61,830 nucleotides of DNA from CAYVTZ01 sp964454685 (GTDB lineage: Bacteria; Bacillota; Clostridia; Christensenellales; Christensenellaceae). The notes below the pieces were generated by a model. The model searched no databases and was not told the origin of the DNA. It saw only the letters and a list, made by a program, of their open reading frames with translations. Made by a program: the position numbers and the translations under genes. Positions 26,220 through 35,499 of the stretch are shown here, piece after piece; the first letter of the stretch is position 1, and each line of letters begins with the position of its first letter. Where the stretch lies: positions 1 through 61,830 of the forward strand of contig CAYVTZ010000017.1 of the NCBI GenBank assembly GCA_964454685.1, read 5' to 3'.

Positions 26220-28129
26220 GTATGACTTTGTTTGATGCTGGAACATACGATGCGATTGTTGTTGGAGCGGGGCATGCCGGAATTGAGGCTGCCCTCGCGC
26301 TCGCGCGCATGAAGAAACGCACACTGCTTATGACAATCAATTTGGATGGCATTGCGCTGCTTGCTTGCAACCCTGCTATTGGCGGTACGGCAAAAGGCCA
26401 TTTGGTGCGTGAGATCGACGCGCTTGGTGGAGAGATGGGTAAGGCTGCGGACGATACTTTCATTCAAATCAAGATGTTGAACACTAAAAAGGGGCCTGCG
26501 GTACACTCGCTGCGCGCGCAGGCGGATAAGAAGCAGTATCAACGCTATATGAAATGTGTGCTCGAAAACACGCCGAACCTTGATCTGGTGCAGGATGAAG
26601 TGATACGTATTCTAACAGATGATTCCGGCGTTTGTGGGGTACAAGGTGCAATGGGAGCGCGCTATGCTGCCCGCGCGATCGTGCTGGCAACGGGTGTTTA
26701 TCTGAAAAGTCGTGTGATCGTTGGGGAATATACAAAGGAGATCGGCCCAAGTGGTTTAGAGCCCGCAACCTTTCTCTCAACAAGCTTGCGTGAACTTGGG
26801 TTTGCATTGCAGCGCTTTAAAACCGGAACTCCGGCGCGTGTGGATGCGCGCAGCATTGACTTTAGCAAAACAACACCGCAATACGGGGATCGTGAAATCA
26901 TTCCGTTTTCTTTTTTAAGCGGCACAATCGAGCGGGAGCAGGTGCCTTGCTATTTGACGTATACCAATGAAAGAACGCATGATATTATACGCGCAAACAT
27001 ACACCGCAGTCCGCTTTATTCCGGCGTGATTGACGGCATCGGCCCGCGCTACTGTCCTTCGATCGAGGACAAAGTAGTACGCTTTCCGGATAAAGAACGT
27101 CATCAACTGTTTTTAGAGCCGGAAGGTCTTTGCACGAGCGAGCTGTATGTGCAGGGAATGTCGTCCAGCCTGCCGCTGGATGTGCAGATTGCGCTCTATC
27201 GCAGTGTTGCAGGCATGGAACGTGTGCACTTCACGCGTCCGGCTTATGCCATTGAATATGATTGCATCGATCCCATGCAGCTTTATCCTTCGTTGCAAAG
27301 CAAGCGTATTTCGGGCTTGTTTTTTGCAGGGCAGATCAACGGCACGTCCGGTTATGAAGAGGCGGCTGCGCAGGGGCTGATTGCAGGTGTGAATGCGGCG
27401 CACTATCTGGATGAGTGCGCGCCGCTGATTCTAACGCGGCAGGATGCTTATATCGGTGTGCTGATCGATGATCTGGTCACCAAAGGGACAAGGGAGCCAT
27501 ATCGGATGATGACCTCGCGTTCGGAGTATCGGCTTTTGCTGCGGCAGGATAATGCGGATGTTCGTTTGACAGAGTATGGCCGGGCGGCAGGGCTTGTGGA
27601 CGAGGCTCGCTACGATGCGTATTTGCGCAAAGCTGAATTTGTTTCACGTGAAACATTGCGACTGCGCAAGACGACGATCCACACGCACAAAGCGGACGCG
27701 TTTTTGCTTGCGCACGGTAAAGACGCTGCGGGTAAGGGTGTGACGGAGGCTGCGCTGCTCCAGCGATGTGGCGCAGGATACTTTGATCTGCGTGAAGTGG
27801 ACGATCAGATTGTGTCCTGCTCACGCGATACCGCGCTGGCGATCGAAACGCAAATCAAATATGAAGGATATATCGAGAAGCAGATGAAGGCAGTGCAAAG
27901 CGCGCAGCATTTAGAACGACGCGAGATTCCGGCATGGGTGGACTACACTTCCATCAGTGGGCTGCGTCTGGAAGCTCGTTCAAAGCTTAGCGAAGTGCGC
28001 CCGCAAAATGTGGGGCAGGCAGCACGGATATCGGGCGTCTCACCTGCGGACATTTCTGTTCTGCTGGTGTATCTGATGTCCAAAACGCAAAATGTTTCAC
28101 GTGAAACAATGGGAGGGACAGATGTCTGA
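26216..28129 (+). CDS. mnmG: tRNA uridine-5-carboxymethylaminomethyl modification protein MnmG
   Basis: A 637-residue FAD enzyme and MnmE partner in U34 modification. YDAIVVGAGHAGIEAALALARM is split here as the FAD Rossmann motif DAIVVGAGHAGIEAA near residue 12; CNPAIGGTAKGHLVREID and GQINGTSGYEEAAAQG are family signatures. Start at ATG 26216 overlaps the mnmE stop, with a second ATG at 26222. Two perfect parS sites (27640-27655 and 28093-28108) are read in the same frame as VSRET, the second forming part of the last codons. It overlaps rsmG by 8 nt. Confidence 0.97.
   Translation: MSMTLFDAGTYDAIVVGAGHAGIEAALALARMKKRTLLMTINLDGIALLACNPAIGGTAKGHLVREIDALGGEMGKAADDTFIQIKMLNTKKGPAVHSLRAQADKKQYQRYMKCVLENTPNLDLVQDEVIRILTDDSGVCGVQGAMGARYAARAIVLATGVYLKSRVIVGEYTKEIGPSGLEPATFLSTSLRELGFALQRFKTGTPARVDARSIDFSKTTPQYGDREIIPFSFLSGTIEREQVPCYLTYTNERTHDIIRANIHRSPLYSGVIDGIGPRYCPSIEDKVVRFPDKERHQLFLEPEGLCTSELYVQGMSSSLPLDVQIALYRSVAGMERVHFTRPAYAIEYDCIDPMQLYPSLQSKRISGLFFAGQINGTSGYEEAAAQGLIAGVNAAHYLDECAPLILTRQDAYIGVLIDDLVTKGTREPYRMMTSRSEYRLLLRQDNADVRLTEYGRAAGLVDEARYDAYLRKAEFVSRETLRLRKTTIHTHKADAFLLAHGKDAAGKGVTEAALLQRCGAGYFDLREVDDQIVSCSRDTALAIETQIKYEGYIEKQMKAVQSAQHLERREIPAWVDYTSISGLRLEARSKLSEVRPQNVGQAARISGVSPADISVLLVYLMSKTQNVSRETMGGTDV
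27640..27655. promoter_or_regulatory. parS site 1 (inside mnmG)
   Basis: TGTTTCACGTGAAACA is a perfect 16-bp palindrome matching the Firmicute parS consensus TGTTNCACGTGAAACA. It is the loading site for Spo0J/ParB, encoded 2 kb downstream. Confidence 0.95.
28093..28108. promoter_or_regulatory. parS site 2 (3' end of mnmG, just before rsmG)
   Basis: An identical TGTTTCACGTGAAACA, 453 bp from site 1 and ending 13 nt before the rsmG start. It encodes VSRET in mnmG. Confidence 0.95.
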
Positions 28130-28814
28130 GTTCTCATCTGAACTAAAACGCTTGCTGATGCAGGCGAATATGCCGATTGCACAAGACGCGTTGGACGCGA
28201 TGCAGCTTTATTACGAAGATCTGGTGCGTACCAACGAACAATACAACTTGACGACGGTCACACAACCGGCCGAGGCGGCAAAAAAACATTTTTTTGATTC
28301 GCTTGCGCCCATGGATGAGATTCCGCAGGGTGCAAAGCTGGTGGATGTGGGCAGCGGGGGAGGATTTCCGGCCGTTCCACTGGCGGCAGCGCGCAGCGAT
28401 CTCGCGGTCACCGCAGTAGAATCCTCGCAGAAAAAGTGTGACTTCATCGCACGAGCATCGCAGGAGGCGGGCATTCGCGTGAATGTGGTGTGTGGGCGCG
28501 TGGAGGAACTAACGAGACTGCGGGGGATTTTTGATGCTTGCGTTTCCCGCGCTGTGGCGTCATTACCCGTACTGCTTGAATTGTGCACACCGCTGCTGCG
28601 CGTGGGAGGGCAGTTTTTTGCCTATAAAGGTGATTATGCGGCAGAGCTGAAAGCATCGAAAAATGCGCTACAACTGCTGGATATGCAGCACATAGATACC
28701 ATCACGCTCATGGATGGCGAGCTTTCGCACCATGTGCTTGTCTTTCAAAAGATGAGCAAAACACCGCGGCAATATCCGCGGCGGTATGCGCTCATCAAAA
28801 AAAATCCGCTGTAA
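28122..28814 (+). CDS. rsmG: 16S rRNA (guanine-N7)-methyltransferase RsmG
   Basis: A 230-residue SAM methyltransferase that modifies G527 of 16S rRNA. HFFDSLAP, the SAM-binding VDVGSGGGFPAVPLA near residue 70, and SRAVASLPVLLEL are characteristic. The ATG at 28122 lies behind GGGAGGGACAG. A longer frame from 28092 begins inside the parS palindrome (reading MFHVKQ) and is probably not used; such extensions are a common annotation error for this gene. It overlaps mnmG by 8 nt. Confidence 0.95.
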   Translation: MSEFSSELKRLLMQANMPIAQDALDAMQLYYEDLVRTNEQYNLTTVTQPAEAAKKHFFDSLAPMDEIPQGAKLVDVGSGGGFPAVPLAAARSDLAVTAVESSQKKCDFIARASQEAGIRVNVVCGRVEELTRLRGIFDACVSRAVASLPVLLELCTPLLRVGGQFFAYKGDYAAELKASKNALQLLDMQHIDTITLMDGELSHHVLVFQKMSKTPRQYPRRYALIKKNPL

Positions 28815-28846
28815 GGAAATGGATGCTATCTTTTGCGGCGCGTGTT

Positions 28847-28855
28847 TGATATAAT
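28847..28855 (+). promoter_or_regulatory. Extended -10 promoter of soj-spo0J
   Basis: TG-A-TATAAT (28847-28855) lies 71 nt before soj with no good -35. The upstream word GATGCTATC at 28832-28840 recurs at the same distance before the TATAAT at 40569-40574. Confidence 0.55.
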
Positions 28856-28925
28856 AATGTTTGTGTAACAAATTAGCCGATGGGCAAGCAATATGTGAGC
28901 GCAGGCAGATCATGAGGAGAAATAC

Positions 28926-29693
28926 ATGGGAAAAATCATTGCCATTGCAAATCAAAAAGGCGGCGTGGGCAAGACGACGACCGCGATCAATTTAAGCGCG
29001 TGCATTGCCTCCACAGGGAAGCGTGTGCTGCTGATTGATATTGATCCGCAAGGGAACTCAAGCAGCGGTCTGGGCGTAGACCGCACAACGATCACAAAGT
29101 CATCCTATCATGTCCTGATGGGCAGCGCCTCTGCAATGGAGGCGATTCGCCCGACGATGATCGATACGCTAGACATCATGCCGGCAAACATTGATTTGGT
29201 AGGCGCGGAAGTGGAAATGGTCTCCATGATGGCGCGCGAAGGGATACTAAAGCGTGCTTTAGCAGATGTACGCGATTTGTATGATTATGTTTTCATGGAT
29301 TGTCCGCCTTCCTTAGGGTTGATCACGCTTAATGCGCTTACGGCAGCAGATAAAATTTTAGTACCCATTCAGTGCGAGTATTACGCGCTGGAGGGGTTGA
29401 CGCAGCTTATGAATACGGTAAAATTGGTTCGCCAAAGCCTAAACACCAGTCTGGAGGTGGAGGGTGTGGTGTTGACCATGTTTGACTCGCGCACCAATCT
29501 TTCGCTTCAAGTGGTGGAAGAGGTGCGTAAATTCTTCCGCAATAAGGTGTATCGCACGGTGATCCCGCGCAATGTACGCCTTGGTGAAGCGCCAAGCTTT
29601 GGTCTGCCCGTGCTGCTGTATGATGAAAAATGCCTTGGCACGGAGGCATATACCGAGTTGGCAAGTGAATTTATCAGAAATACGGAGGAATAA
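28926..29693 (+). CDS. soj: Chromosome partitioning ATPase Soj/ParA
   Basis: A 255-residue ParA-type ATPase that binds DNA as an ATP dimer, works with Spo0J in origin segregation and tunes DnaA activity. The deviant Walker A is NQKGGVGKTTTAINL near residue 9; LLIDIDPQGNSSSGLG and FMDCPPSLGLIT follow. The ATG at 28926 is preceded by GAGGAGAAATAC. spo0J starts 3 nt after its stop. Confidence 0.96.
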   Translation: MGKIIAIANQKGGVGKTTTAINLSACIASTGKRVLLIDIDPQGNSSSGLGVDRTTITKSSYHVLMGSASAMEAIRPTMIDTLDIMPANIDLVGAEVEMVSMMAREGILKRALADVRDLYDYVFMDCPPSLGLITLNALTAADKILVPIQCEYYALEGLTQLMNTVKLVRQSLNTSLEVEGVVLTMFDSRTNLSLQVVEEVRKFFRNKVYRTVIPRNVRLGEAPSFGLPVLLYDEKCLGTEAYTELASEFIRNTEE

Positions 29694-29696
29694 CGC

Positions 29697-30551
29697 ATGA
29701 CGGCGGTCAAACGGGGTTTGGGAAAAGGCTTGGGCGCTCTTCTGGAGGATATTTCGCCGCAGGCACAAAATGGTGTGCTGGAAGTGGACATCTTCCAAGT
29801 GGATAACGATGTCAACCAGCCGCGCAAACAATTCGACGAAGAAAAGCTGGCAGAGCTGGCGCAGTCCATCCGCACGCATGGCATCATGCAGCCCATTGTG
29901 GTTTACGAGGCGGAAGGGCGGTATACCATCGTAGCGGGAGAGCGACGCTTTCGCGCTGCAAAGCTGGCAGGGCTTAAAACCGTGCCTGTCATTGTCAAAA
30001 AGCTGACGCAGCGTGAGATCATGGAGCTTTCGCTGATCGAGAACATACAGCGTGAGGACCTGAACCCACTGGAGCAGGCAGATGCACTGGCACGACTCAT
30101 GCAGGAATATGAAATTACGCAAGAGGAAGTAGCGCAACGCGTAGGAAAGTCGCGCAGTGCGATTGCCAATTTGGTGCGCCTGCTGTCCCTGCCGGATAGC
30201 GTCAAAACGTTCGTGATGGACGGAAGCCTTTCCGCCGGGCATGCGAGAACATTGCTGCCACTCAAAGAGGATGCCGCCATGCTCAACGCGGCAAAAACGA
30301 TGATGGTACAGGGAATGTCGGCACGCGCCGCAGAACAATATGTACGTCAGTTGCTTGAACCAAAGCACAAGGCAAAGCCGGTCGCCAAGCAGGAGCCGGA
30401 GTTTGTACAGGTGCAGGAGGAAATGAGCCATGCGCTTTCCACCAAGGTGCGCATTCAAGGGAGCAACCAAAAAGGGAAGATCGTCATTGACTATTACAAT
30501 GCGCAGCAACTGGAACAACTATACGAATTTCTGAAAACAGCAAATCAGTGA
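29697..30551 (+). CDS. spo0J: Chromosome partitioning protein Spo0J/ParB
   Basis: A 284-residue CTPase and DNA clamp that loads at parS and spreads to organise the origin. The start KRGLGKGLGALL is the Soj-stimulating peptide. The ParB/Srx CTP fold holds NQPRK, PIVVY and AGERRFRAAKLAG; ENIQREDLNPLEQADA follows; the helix-turn-helix includes EVAQRVGKSRSAIANLVRLL. The C-terminus is a dimer domain. parS sites for it lie within mnmG, 1.6-2.1 kb upstream. Confidence 0.96.
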   Translation: MTAVKRGLGKGLGALLEDISPQAQNGVLEVDIFQVDNDVNQPRKQFDEEKLAELAQSIRTHGIMQPIVVYEAEGRYTIVAGERRFRAAKLAGLKTVPVIVKKLTQREIMELSLIENIQREDLNPLEQADALARLMQEYEITQEEVAQRVGKSRSAIANLVRLLSLPDSVKTFVMDGSLSAGHARTLLPLKEDAAMLNAAKTMMVQGMSARAAEQYVRQLLEPKHKAKPVAKQEPEFVQVQEEMSHALSTKVRIQGSNQKGKIVIDYYNAQQLEQLYEFLKTANQ

Positions 30552-30558
30552 GCAAATC

Positions 30559-30584
30559 AAAGGCTCTGCAAAGGAGCCTTTTTT
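30559..30584 (+). terminator. Terminator after spo0J
   Basis: AAAGGCTC-TGCAAAG-GAGCCTTT followed by TTT, just past the spo0J stop. Confidence 0.85.
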
Positions 30585-30920
30585 GTACCATACAGCCGTG
30601 CGGAAAATAATTTCAATCAAGAAAATAATTTCGCGACATCAGCCTATTACGCATCGCAAATGAAGTGTTCCAGCGCATAGTAAAATTCCCTAAAAAAGTG
30701 AAACGGAAACAAAAAACACGCCCAAAACTCCACTTCAAACGCCCCGAAAAAAACAGTAAATCACCAACAAAATACTCGTTTTAGTCGAGAACTCTACCTG
30801 ATCTCTACCGACGCACAAAAAGCATCCATAAAACAATAACATTTTTAAAGGTTCATGCCATAACAATGAGGTTACAATACTGCAACATCAGGAATGCGAC
30901 GCGCTCCTTGCGCCGAAATA
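30585..30920. other. Gene-free spacer between convergent operons
   Basis: About 335 nt of A-rich sequence with no credible frame and no strong structure apart from the small hairpin CTCG-TTTTAGT-CGAG near 30777. I see no RNA-gene signature. Confidence 0.5.
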
Positions 30921-30952
30921 AAAAAGCCTGCCCCATTCTTCGTGGAGCAGGC
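30921..30952 (-). terminator. Terminator of the DUF5711-cvpA operon
   Basis: On the minus strand, GCCTGCTCC / GGGGCAGGC (one mismatch) is followed by TTTTTTATTT, 20 nt past the cvpA-like stop. Confidence 0.8.
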
Positions 30953-30971
30953 GCGCATCATGATATCCGGA

Positions 30972-31703
30972 TCAAGTGATTACGCCCGTCATCAGAGGCA
31001 ATAGGAAGTTATGTTCATAGAAGTAAGTTAATATGCTGGAATCCGCAATGATGTTTGCAAAGATATCCGTCGGCATAGAGACCAATATGATCGGCACGAC
31101 CATTGCAATCACAAACATGGCGAAAAAGCCGCGTAAGAAACCGAGACCCGCGCCGGCAACACTATCAAAGTGCTTGAGCACGGGGAAGGGAGAAGCGAAA
31201 TTTACGGCGTTGATCATCAGCGAAATAATGATGCGTGCGATCAAATAGATTACGATGAAAGAGAAAATATTGACCACCACATTGGTGATGGTTGCGCCCA
31301 TATAATCGGCGACCGTCGCAACGCCTTCCTGAGAGGCAAACACTTGATCACTCATGTTTTGCGTCATGATGGTGTCAAAGGGCGGCGAAAGCTTCATCAT
31401 GCCTACAACCTCGGTAATCTGCCCTTGCGAAAGACCGGATACCAGTAAATTTCCTTTATCCTGTAAAGTGTCAACACCATTGGTGAAGTAGATTAGGAAG
31501 CGATAAAGCGCGCCGTCTGCGACGGCCTTGCTCATCAGTGGGCTGCACAAATACGCCAGTAGCATGGAAATAAACATGCCTACCGTGTTTGCGGCAGAAA
31601 CCAAAAACCCCTTATAAAATCCTTGTGCAACATAGACGATAATCAAAAAAATCATAATCCAGTTGATCATTCCGCCTAGGTTTGCCAGTGCATTGATATC
31701 CAT
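30972..31703 (-). CDS. CvpA-family membrane protein
   Basis: A 243-residue integral membrane protein of the CvpA (colicin V production) family with about four to five spans. GFYKGFLVSAANTVGMFISMLLAYLCSP is represented in the first part, and VLKHFDSVAGAGLGFLRGFF near residue 180 is the family landmark. Function in Firmicutes is unclear, with links to envelope stress. It lies 10 nt after the DUF5711 gene and shares its promoter and terminator. Confidence 0.85.
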   Translation of the reverse strand: MDINALANLGGMINWIMIFLIIVYVAQGFYKGFLVSAANTVGMFISMLLAYLCSPLMSKAVADGALYRFLIYFTNGVDTLQDKGNLLVSGLSQGQITEVVGMMKLSPPFDTIMTQNMSDQVFASQEGVATVADYMGATITNVVVNIFSFIVIYLIARIIISLMINAVNFASPFPVLKHFDSVAGAGLGFLRGFFAMFVIAMVVPIILVSMPTDIFANIIADSSILTYFYEHNFLLPLMTGVIT

Positions 31704-31713
31704 GATTCCTCCT

Positions 31714-32832
31714 TTAACCGAGCGGATAGATATAACTGTTATTGTTATCCCAAAGGATCGCAGTATCGTTATAAATCTGCTTTGCGGATGTAATAAACGT
31801 CTTTAGATTGACAGTACTTTCCAAAAAACCGGCCGGCGCATAAAGATGAATTTTGTTCTCGCTGAACGCATATAGCTTCTGCGGCGAGACCGCGATGGAG
31901 AAGCAGTTGCGCGGCAACCGGAATAAGGTCTGCTTGAGATTGGTGTCGTACAGGCTCACCGATTCGATGGTTGCGGCAGTGGTACGAGGCACACAGGCAA
32001 AAAATACGCCTTGCGAGGTAATCGCCTTTGCGGCTATATGCCAGCCATACACCGAAACAGCGCCCTGGCGCTCTCCAAAGTAGGAATAGGAGAACAAATC
32101 GCTTGTGCCGAAGGTGTAAATCGAGCCGCTCGTCACGGAAACATCCTCAACAACCTGTGAATTGATTTCAATACTGCTGGTCATCTGACCATCCACTTTG
32201 TAGGTCGCAACATACGATACGGGCACCACACCGCTGGTATCCAGCGCATTTGCCCAGAACATATCGTTTTCGCCGGAAAATCCGAAGGTCAGCACCTCGC
32301 GCGAAGCAAAGTCCAGCTTGGATTTCTCGTCGCCTTTTTTATCGACGATGGTGATGTAGTTGCGCATGGCGCCTGTCTCGTCCGCTTCATTGGTAAGAAA
32401 TGCGACATAGTTTTTGCCGCAAGCCACATTCAAAATCTCCGTTGTTATGGTTTTGGAGAACAAGGATTCTTTCAACGTAGAAACAAGCTGCAGATTGCTG
32501 CCGGCGTAAACGCAAATAAGCGAATCTGAGCTAGACACGCGGTAATCCCCGCCGCCGGAAATGGGAATGCTCCATTTTAAAGCGCCGGAAGTCTTATCCA
32601 TCATGCTCAGTGCGCCATCTTGATAAAAAATGATGCCGTCTTTGCTGCAAGTAACGGATTCAGGTAAGCGCACTTCCGTCTGCGTGACGGGGGACTTTTC
32701 CAGCGTGAAGCCGGTGATTGCGCTGTAAATAAAATACCCGCCGGCCACGACCGCAGCGGCGATGATCACAATGAATATTAAAAAACGTGTTCTTCTGCGC
32801 ATTTTCGTGCGCGCAGATGGTTTATAATACAT
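31714..32832 (-). CDS. DUF5711-family membrane-anchored beta-propeller protein
   Basis: A 372-residue protein with a basic N-terminus (KPSARTKMRRRTRF), one membrane span (about 18-38) and an exposed C-terminal domain made of repeated beta-blades: GIIFYQDGALSMMDKTSG and LICVYAGSNLQLVS recall PQQ/WD-like propeller strands. I place it in DUF5711, often paired with CvpA as here. Function unknown; a structural or sensing role at the envelope is a guess. It is transcribed from the promoter at 32992-33020. Confidence 0.75.
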   Translation of the reverse strand: MYYKPSARTKMRRRTRFLIFIVIIAAAVVAGGYFIYSAITGFTLEKSPVTQTEVRLPESVTCSKDGIIFYQDGALSMMDKTSGALKWSIPISGGGDYRVSSSDSLICVYAGSNLQLVSTLKESLFSKTITTEILNVACGKNYVAFLTNEADETGAMRNYITIVDKKGDEKSKLDFASREVLTFGFSGENDMFWANALDTSGVVPVSYVATYKVDGQMTSSIEINSQVVEDVSVTSGSIYTFGTSDLFSYSYFGERQGAVSVYGWHIAAKAITSQGVFFACVPRTTAATIESVSLYDTNLKQTLFRLPRNCFSIAVSPQKLYAFSENKIHLYAPAGFLESTVNLKTFITSAKQIYNDTAILWDNNNSYIYPLG

Positions 32833-32991
32833 TCAACTCTCCGTATCCGTTTTGCTGTACAGCTCAAAAAAAGCACAGCAACGGCTCATCCATACGTTCA
32901 CAAGTATAGGAAAATGACAAATGAACGCATAAAGCTTGTACAGCCGTTTGTTGCGTACCAAGTGTATCTTGAACACACTTGTTCCGTAGTC

Positions 32992-33020
32992 ATTATATAT
33001 AAAAACGCATCAATAAGCAA
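32992..33020 (-). promoter_or_regulatory. Promoter of the DUF5711-cvpA operon
   Basis: On the minus strand TTGCTT (33020-33015), 17 nt, TATAAT (32997-32992). The leader of about 150 nt contains no obvious structure. Confidence 0.6.
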
Positions 33021-33092
33021 CAAAACGCGCACATGATTTCTTAAATAATTTGTGAATCGCGTCGCAAACTGCATTTGATTCCTTCAGAATTA

Positions 33093-33101
33093 TGCTATAA
33101 T
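33093..33101 (+). promoter_or_regulatory. Extended -10 promoter of dapF-cca
   Basis: TG-C-TATAAT (33093-33101) with TTTGAT 16 nt upstream of the -10, about 37 nt before dapF. Confidence 0.6.
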
Positions 33102-33137
33102 ATCAATATCATTCATAAATATAAGGTAGGAAACGGC

Positions 33138-33947
33138 ATGAAGATTACAAAAATGCACGGTCTCGGAAACGACTTTATTTTGATAGAGGAGCAACAGGTG
33201 GATTATGCGGCACTGGCTCAAAAGCTGTGTGCGCGTCGCGTCTCGGTTGGAGCGGACGGACTGGTGGTGGTTTGCGGCAGTGAAGAGGCAGACGTGCGCA
33301 TGCGTATCTTCAATGCAGACGGCAGTGAAGCGGAAATGTGCGGCAACGCAATCCGCTGCTTTGCGCGATATGTCTATGACAGAGGGATTGTCAACAAGCG
33401 GGAGATGACTGTAAGCACACTTGCAGGCATTATGCGCCCGCAACTGATTTTGGAAGGAGATCGGTTTGTCGGAGTGCGCGTAGACATGGGCGCACCGTTG
33501 TTTGACGCGCAGAGCATTCCGGTGCTGTCCAGCAGCCCGCAAAACATTGAGATTGAGGTGGCGGGCGCACGCTATCGCTGTGCGAGTGTGCGAATGGGCG
33601 TACCGCATACCATCGTATTTGTGCCGGATATCGACGCGGTGGACATCAACACGGTGGGGCCGGCAATCGAACGGCATCCAATCTTTCCGCAAAAAACCAA
33701 TGTAAATTTTGCTCAGAATCTTGGCGGCGATCAACTGCGCATAGAGACATGGGAGCGCGGCGCAGCGCATACGATGGCATGCGGCACAGGCGCGACTGCG
33801 GCTGCGGTAATTGCACATCGCAAAGGGCTGGCGGGCAAACGTGTGGAAATCGTGCTGCAAGCAGGCAGCCTGATCATCGATTTGGAAGAGCATGCCTATA
33901 TGACGGGCGCGGCGGAATATGTGTTTTCAGGAGAAACCTGTGGCTGA
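33138..33947 (+). CDS. dapF: Diaminopimelate epimerase
   Basis: A 269-residue cofactor-free epimerase turning LL- into meso-diaminopimelate for lysine and peptidoglycan. The first active-site cysteine is in ADGSEAEMCGNAIRCFARY (about residue 70), the second in AHTMACGTGATAAAVIA (about 217). The ATG at 33138 has AAGGTAGG upstream; the frame opens at a TTG at 33075 across the promoter, so the longer form is rejected. It overlaps the cca start by 8 nt. Confidence 0.96.
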   Translation: MKITKMHGLGNDFILIEEQQVDYAALAQKLCARRVSVGADGLVVVCGSEEADVRMRIFNADGSEAEMCGNAIRCFARYVYDRGIVNKREMTVSTLAGIMRPQLILEGDRFVGVRVDMGAPLFDAQSIPVLSSSPQNIEIEVAGARYRCASVRMGVPHTIVFVPDIDAVDINTVGPAIERHPIFPQKTNVNFAQNLGGDQLRIETWERGAAHTMACGTGATAAAVIAHRKGLAGKRVEIVLQAGSLIIDLEEHAYMTGAAEYVFSGETCG

Positions 33948-35337
33948 ATCAATCACCATCCCCAAGGGCTTTGCGGCGTTATGTGCACATGCAGCAACAC
34001 GTGGACTGCATCTTTATTTGTGCGGAGGGTGCGTTCGCAATACGCTGCTGGGGATTCCTGTAAACGATTGGGATATCACGGGGCCAAACGACCCCGCGCA
34101 GCTTGCGCAGATGGAGGCGGAGGACGTACAGGTTGCAGACAAAGCGTATGGCCTTGGTACATTCATCATACGCCACAAATTCGAAGGAACGTGGACGGTG
34201 TATGAATATACATCCTTTCGCACAGACAACTATGACCGCAAAGGCGGCAAGCATTATCCGAATGCGGTGCGTTTTACAAACAACATAGATGAGGACGCCG
34301 CACGGCGCGACTTCACGATCAACGCACTGTATGCAGATGCGCAAGGACAAGTGCTGGATCCGACAAAGCGTGGGTTGCAGGATCTAACGCGGAGGCGACT
34401 GATGCAGATTACGCCGGAAACATTGCAAAGCGATGCTCTGCGGATTCTGCGCATGGCACGGTTTGCCGCACAACTTGGACTGACAGTGCAGCCGCAAACG
34501 CTGGAATGTGCCACGCGCTATGCATCGCAGGTGCACGACCTTTCGGCGGAGCGCGTGCGGGAGGAGCTAAACAAAATACTCATGGCGGACGCCGCATACG
34601 GCAGCGGCAGCGTGATGACGGGGCTGTCGCTGCTGCACCGGACGGGGGTGCTGCGTGTCTTGATCCCGGAACTGTATGAGGGGGAAGGGGTACGGCAGAA
34701 TCCGGTCTATCACCGCTATGATGTGCTGCAACATGCGCTGCACGCCTGCGCACAGAGCAAGCCGGACTTGACGTTGCGCTGGGCAGCGCTGCTGCACGAT
34801 GTTGGAAAGCCGCGCGCATTTGCGCAATATGGGAACTTTTATGAGCATCCCAAAATCGGCGCCCGGCTCGCGCACGACATTTTGACTCGGCTGCGCTGTG
34901 AGGCGCAGATGATTTTGCAGGTACAGACGCTGATTGCGCATCACATGTATGATCTGGATAATGCGGCAAGGCGCAAGTCGGTCACGCATCTGATTTTAAA
35001 GTTGGGCGTCGATCCCTTTCGGCTTCTCTGCGATTTGCGAGATGCAGACTTTGATGGTTCCGGAATGGGAAACACGGCGCAAAGCAGCGAAAAGTGGCGC
35101 GAAGTGCTGCACGCAATGCAGGAAAAGAAGGCACCGCTGTCTGTGCAGGATCTGGCAATCGGTGGGAAAGACCTGATGGAGGAGCTGCGCATACCGGCTG
35201 GCCCGCTGATTGGCACGCTTTTGCGGGATTGCTTAATCTATGCGGCAAAAAAGCCAAGTCAAAATAACAAAGCAAGCTTATTGCGCTATGCAAAAGCGCG
35301 GTGGGCGATCCTGCAGCGGGAGAACGCGGAGCATTGA
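33940..35337 (+). CDS. CCA tRNA nucleotidyltransferase / poly(A) polymerase-family protein with HD domain
   Basis: A 465-residue class II nucleotidyltransferase. The head holds LCGGCVRNTLLGIPVNDWDIT with the DxD metal pair, and RRDFTINALYAD; the neck has RILRMARFAAQLG. A C-terminal HD domain (LRWAALLHDVGKPR) follows. It adds or repairs CCA ends of tRNA, although a poly(A) polymerase or A-adding role is possible in organisms with split enzymes. Start GTG at 33940 with CAGGAG 7 nt upstream; overlaps dapF, suggesting coupling. Confidence 0.88.
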   Translation: MAESITIPKGFAALCAHAATRGLHLYLCGGCVRNTLLGIPVNDWDITGPNDPAQLAQMEAEDVQVADKAYGLGTFIIRHKFEGTWTVYEYTSFRTDNYDRKGGKHYPNAVRFTNNIDEDAARRDFTINALYADAQGQVLDPTKRGLQDLTRRRLMQITPETLQSDALRILRMARFAAQLGLTVQPQTLECATRYASQVHDLSAERVREELNKILMADAAYGSGSVMTGLSLLHRTGVLRVLIPELYEGEGVRQNPVYHRYDVLQHALHACAQSKPDLTLRWAALLHDVGKPRAFAQYGNFYEHPKIGARLAHDILTRLRCEAQMILQVQTLIAHHMYDLDNAARRKSVTHLILKLGVDPFRLLCDLRDADFDGSGMGNTAQSSEKWREVLHAMQEKKAPLSVQDLAIGGKDLMEELRIPAGPLIGTLLRDCLIYAAKKPSQNNKASLLRYAKARWAILQRENAEH

Positions 35338-35413
35338 TCCGAGCAGTTTTGCGGTGGAATCAGTTCTTGCAGCGCGCGCCTGAAATCAATCACTTCAAAA
35401 AATCAATTCGACT

Positions 35414-35441
35414 TTGCAGGAAGAAAAAAATGCGGTATAAT
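35414..35441 (+). promoter_or_regulatory. Putative promoter ahead of the tandem repeat array
   Basis: TTGCAG (35414-35419), 16 nt, TATAAT (35436-35441). It would transcribe the tandem repeats and the hydrolase-DnaD-DnaC genes beyond. Confidence 0.6.
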
Positions 35442-35499
35442 AATTGCATTGGCATGCGTGAGCCATAAAGAAAGCCGAATTTTTCTCGTGAGTCCTTTT

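Noticed and set aside
28092..28121. Upstream ATG start for rsmG (MFHVKQ).
   Set aside because: It begins inside the parS palindrome and the GGGAGGGACAG ribosome site points to the ATG at 28122.
29439..30518. Minus-strand frame of 359 codons opposite soj-spo0J.
   Set aside because: Shadow of two well-conserved genes; composition is Cys/His-rich as expected of an antisense frame.
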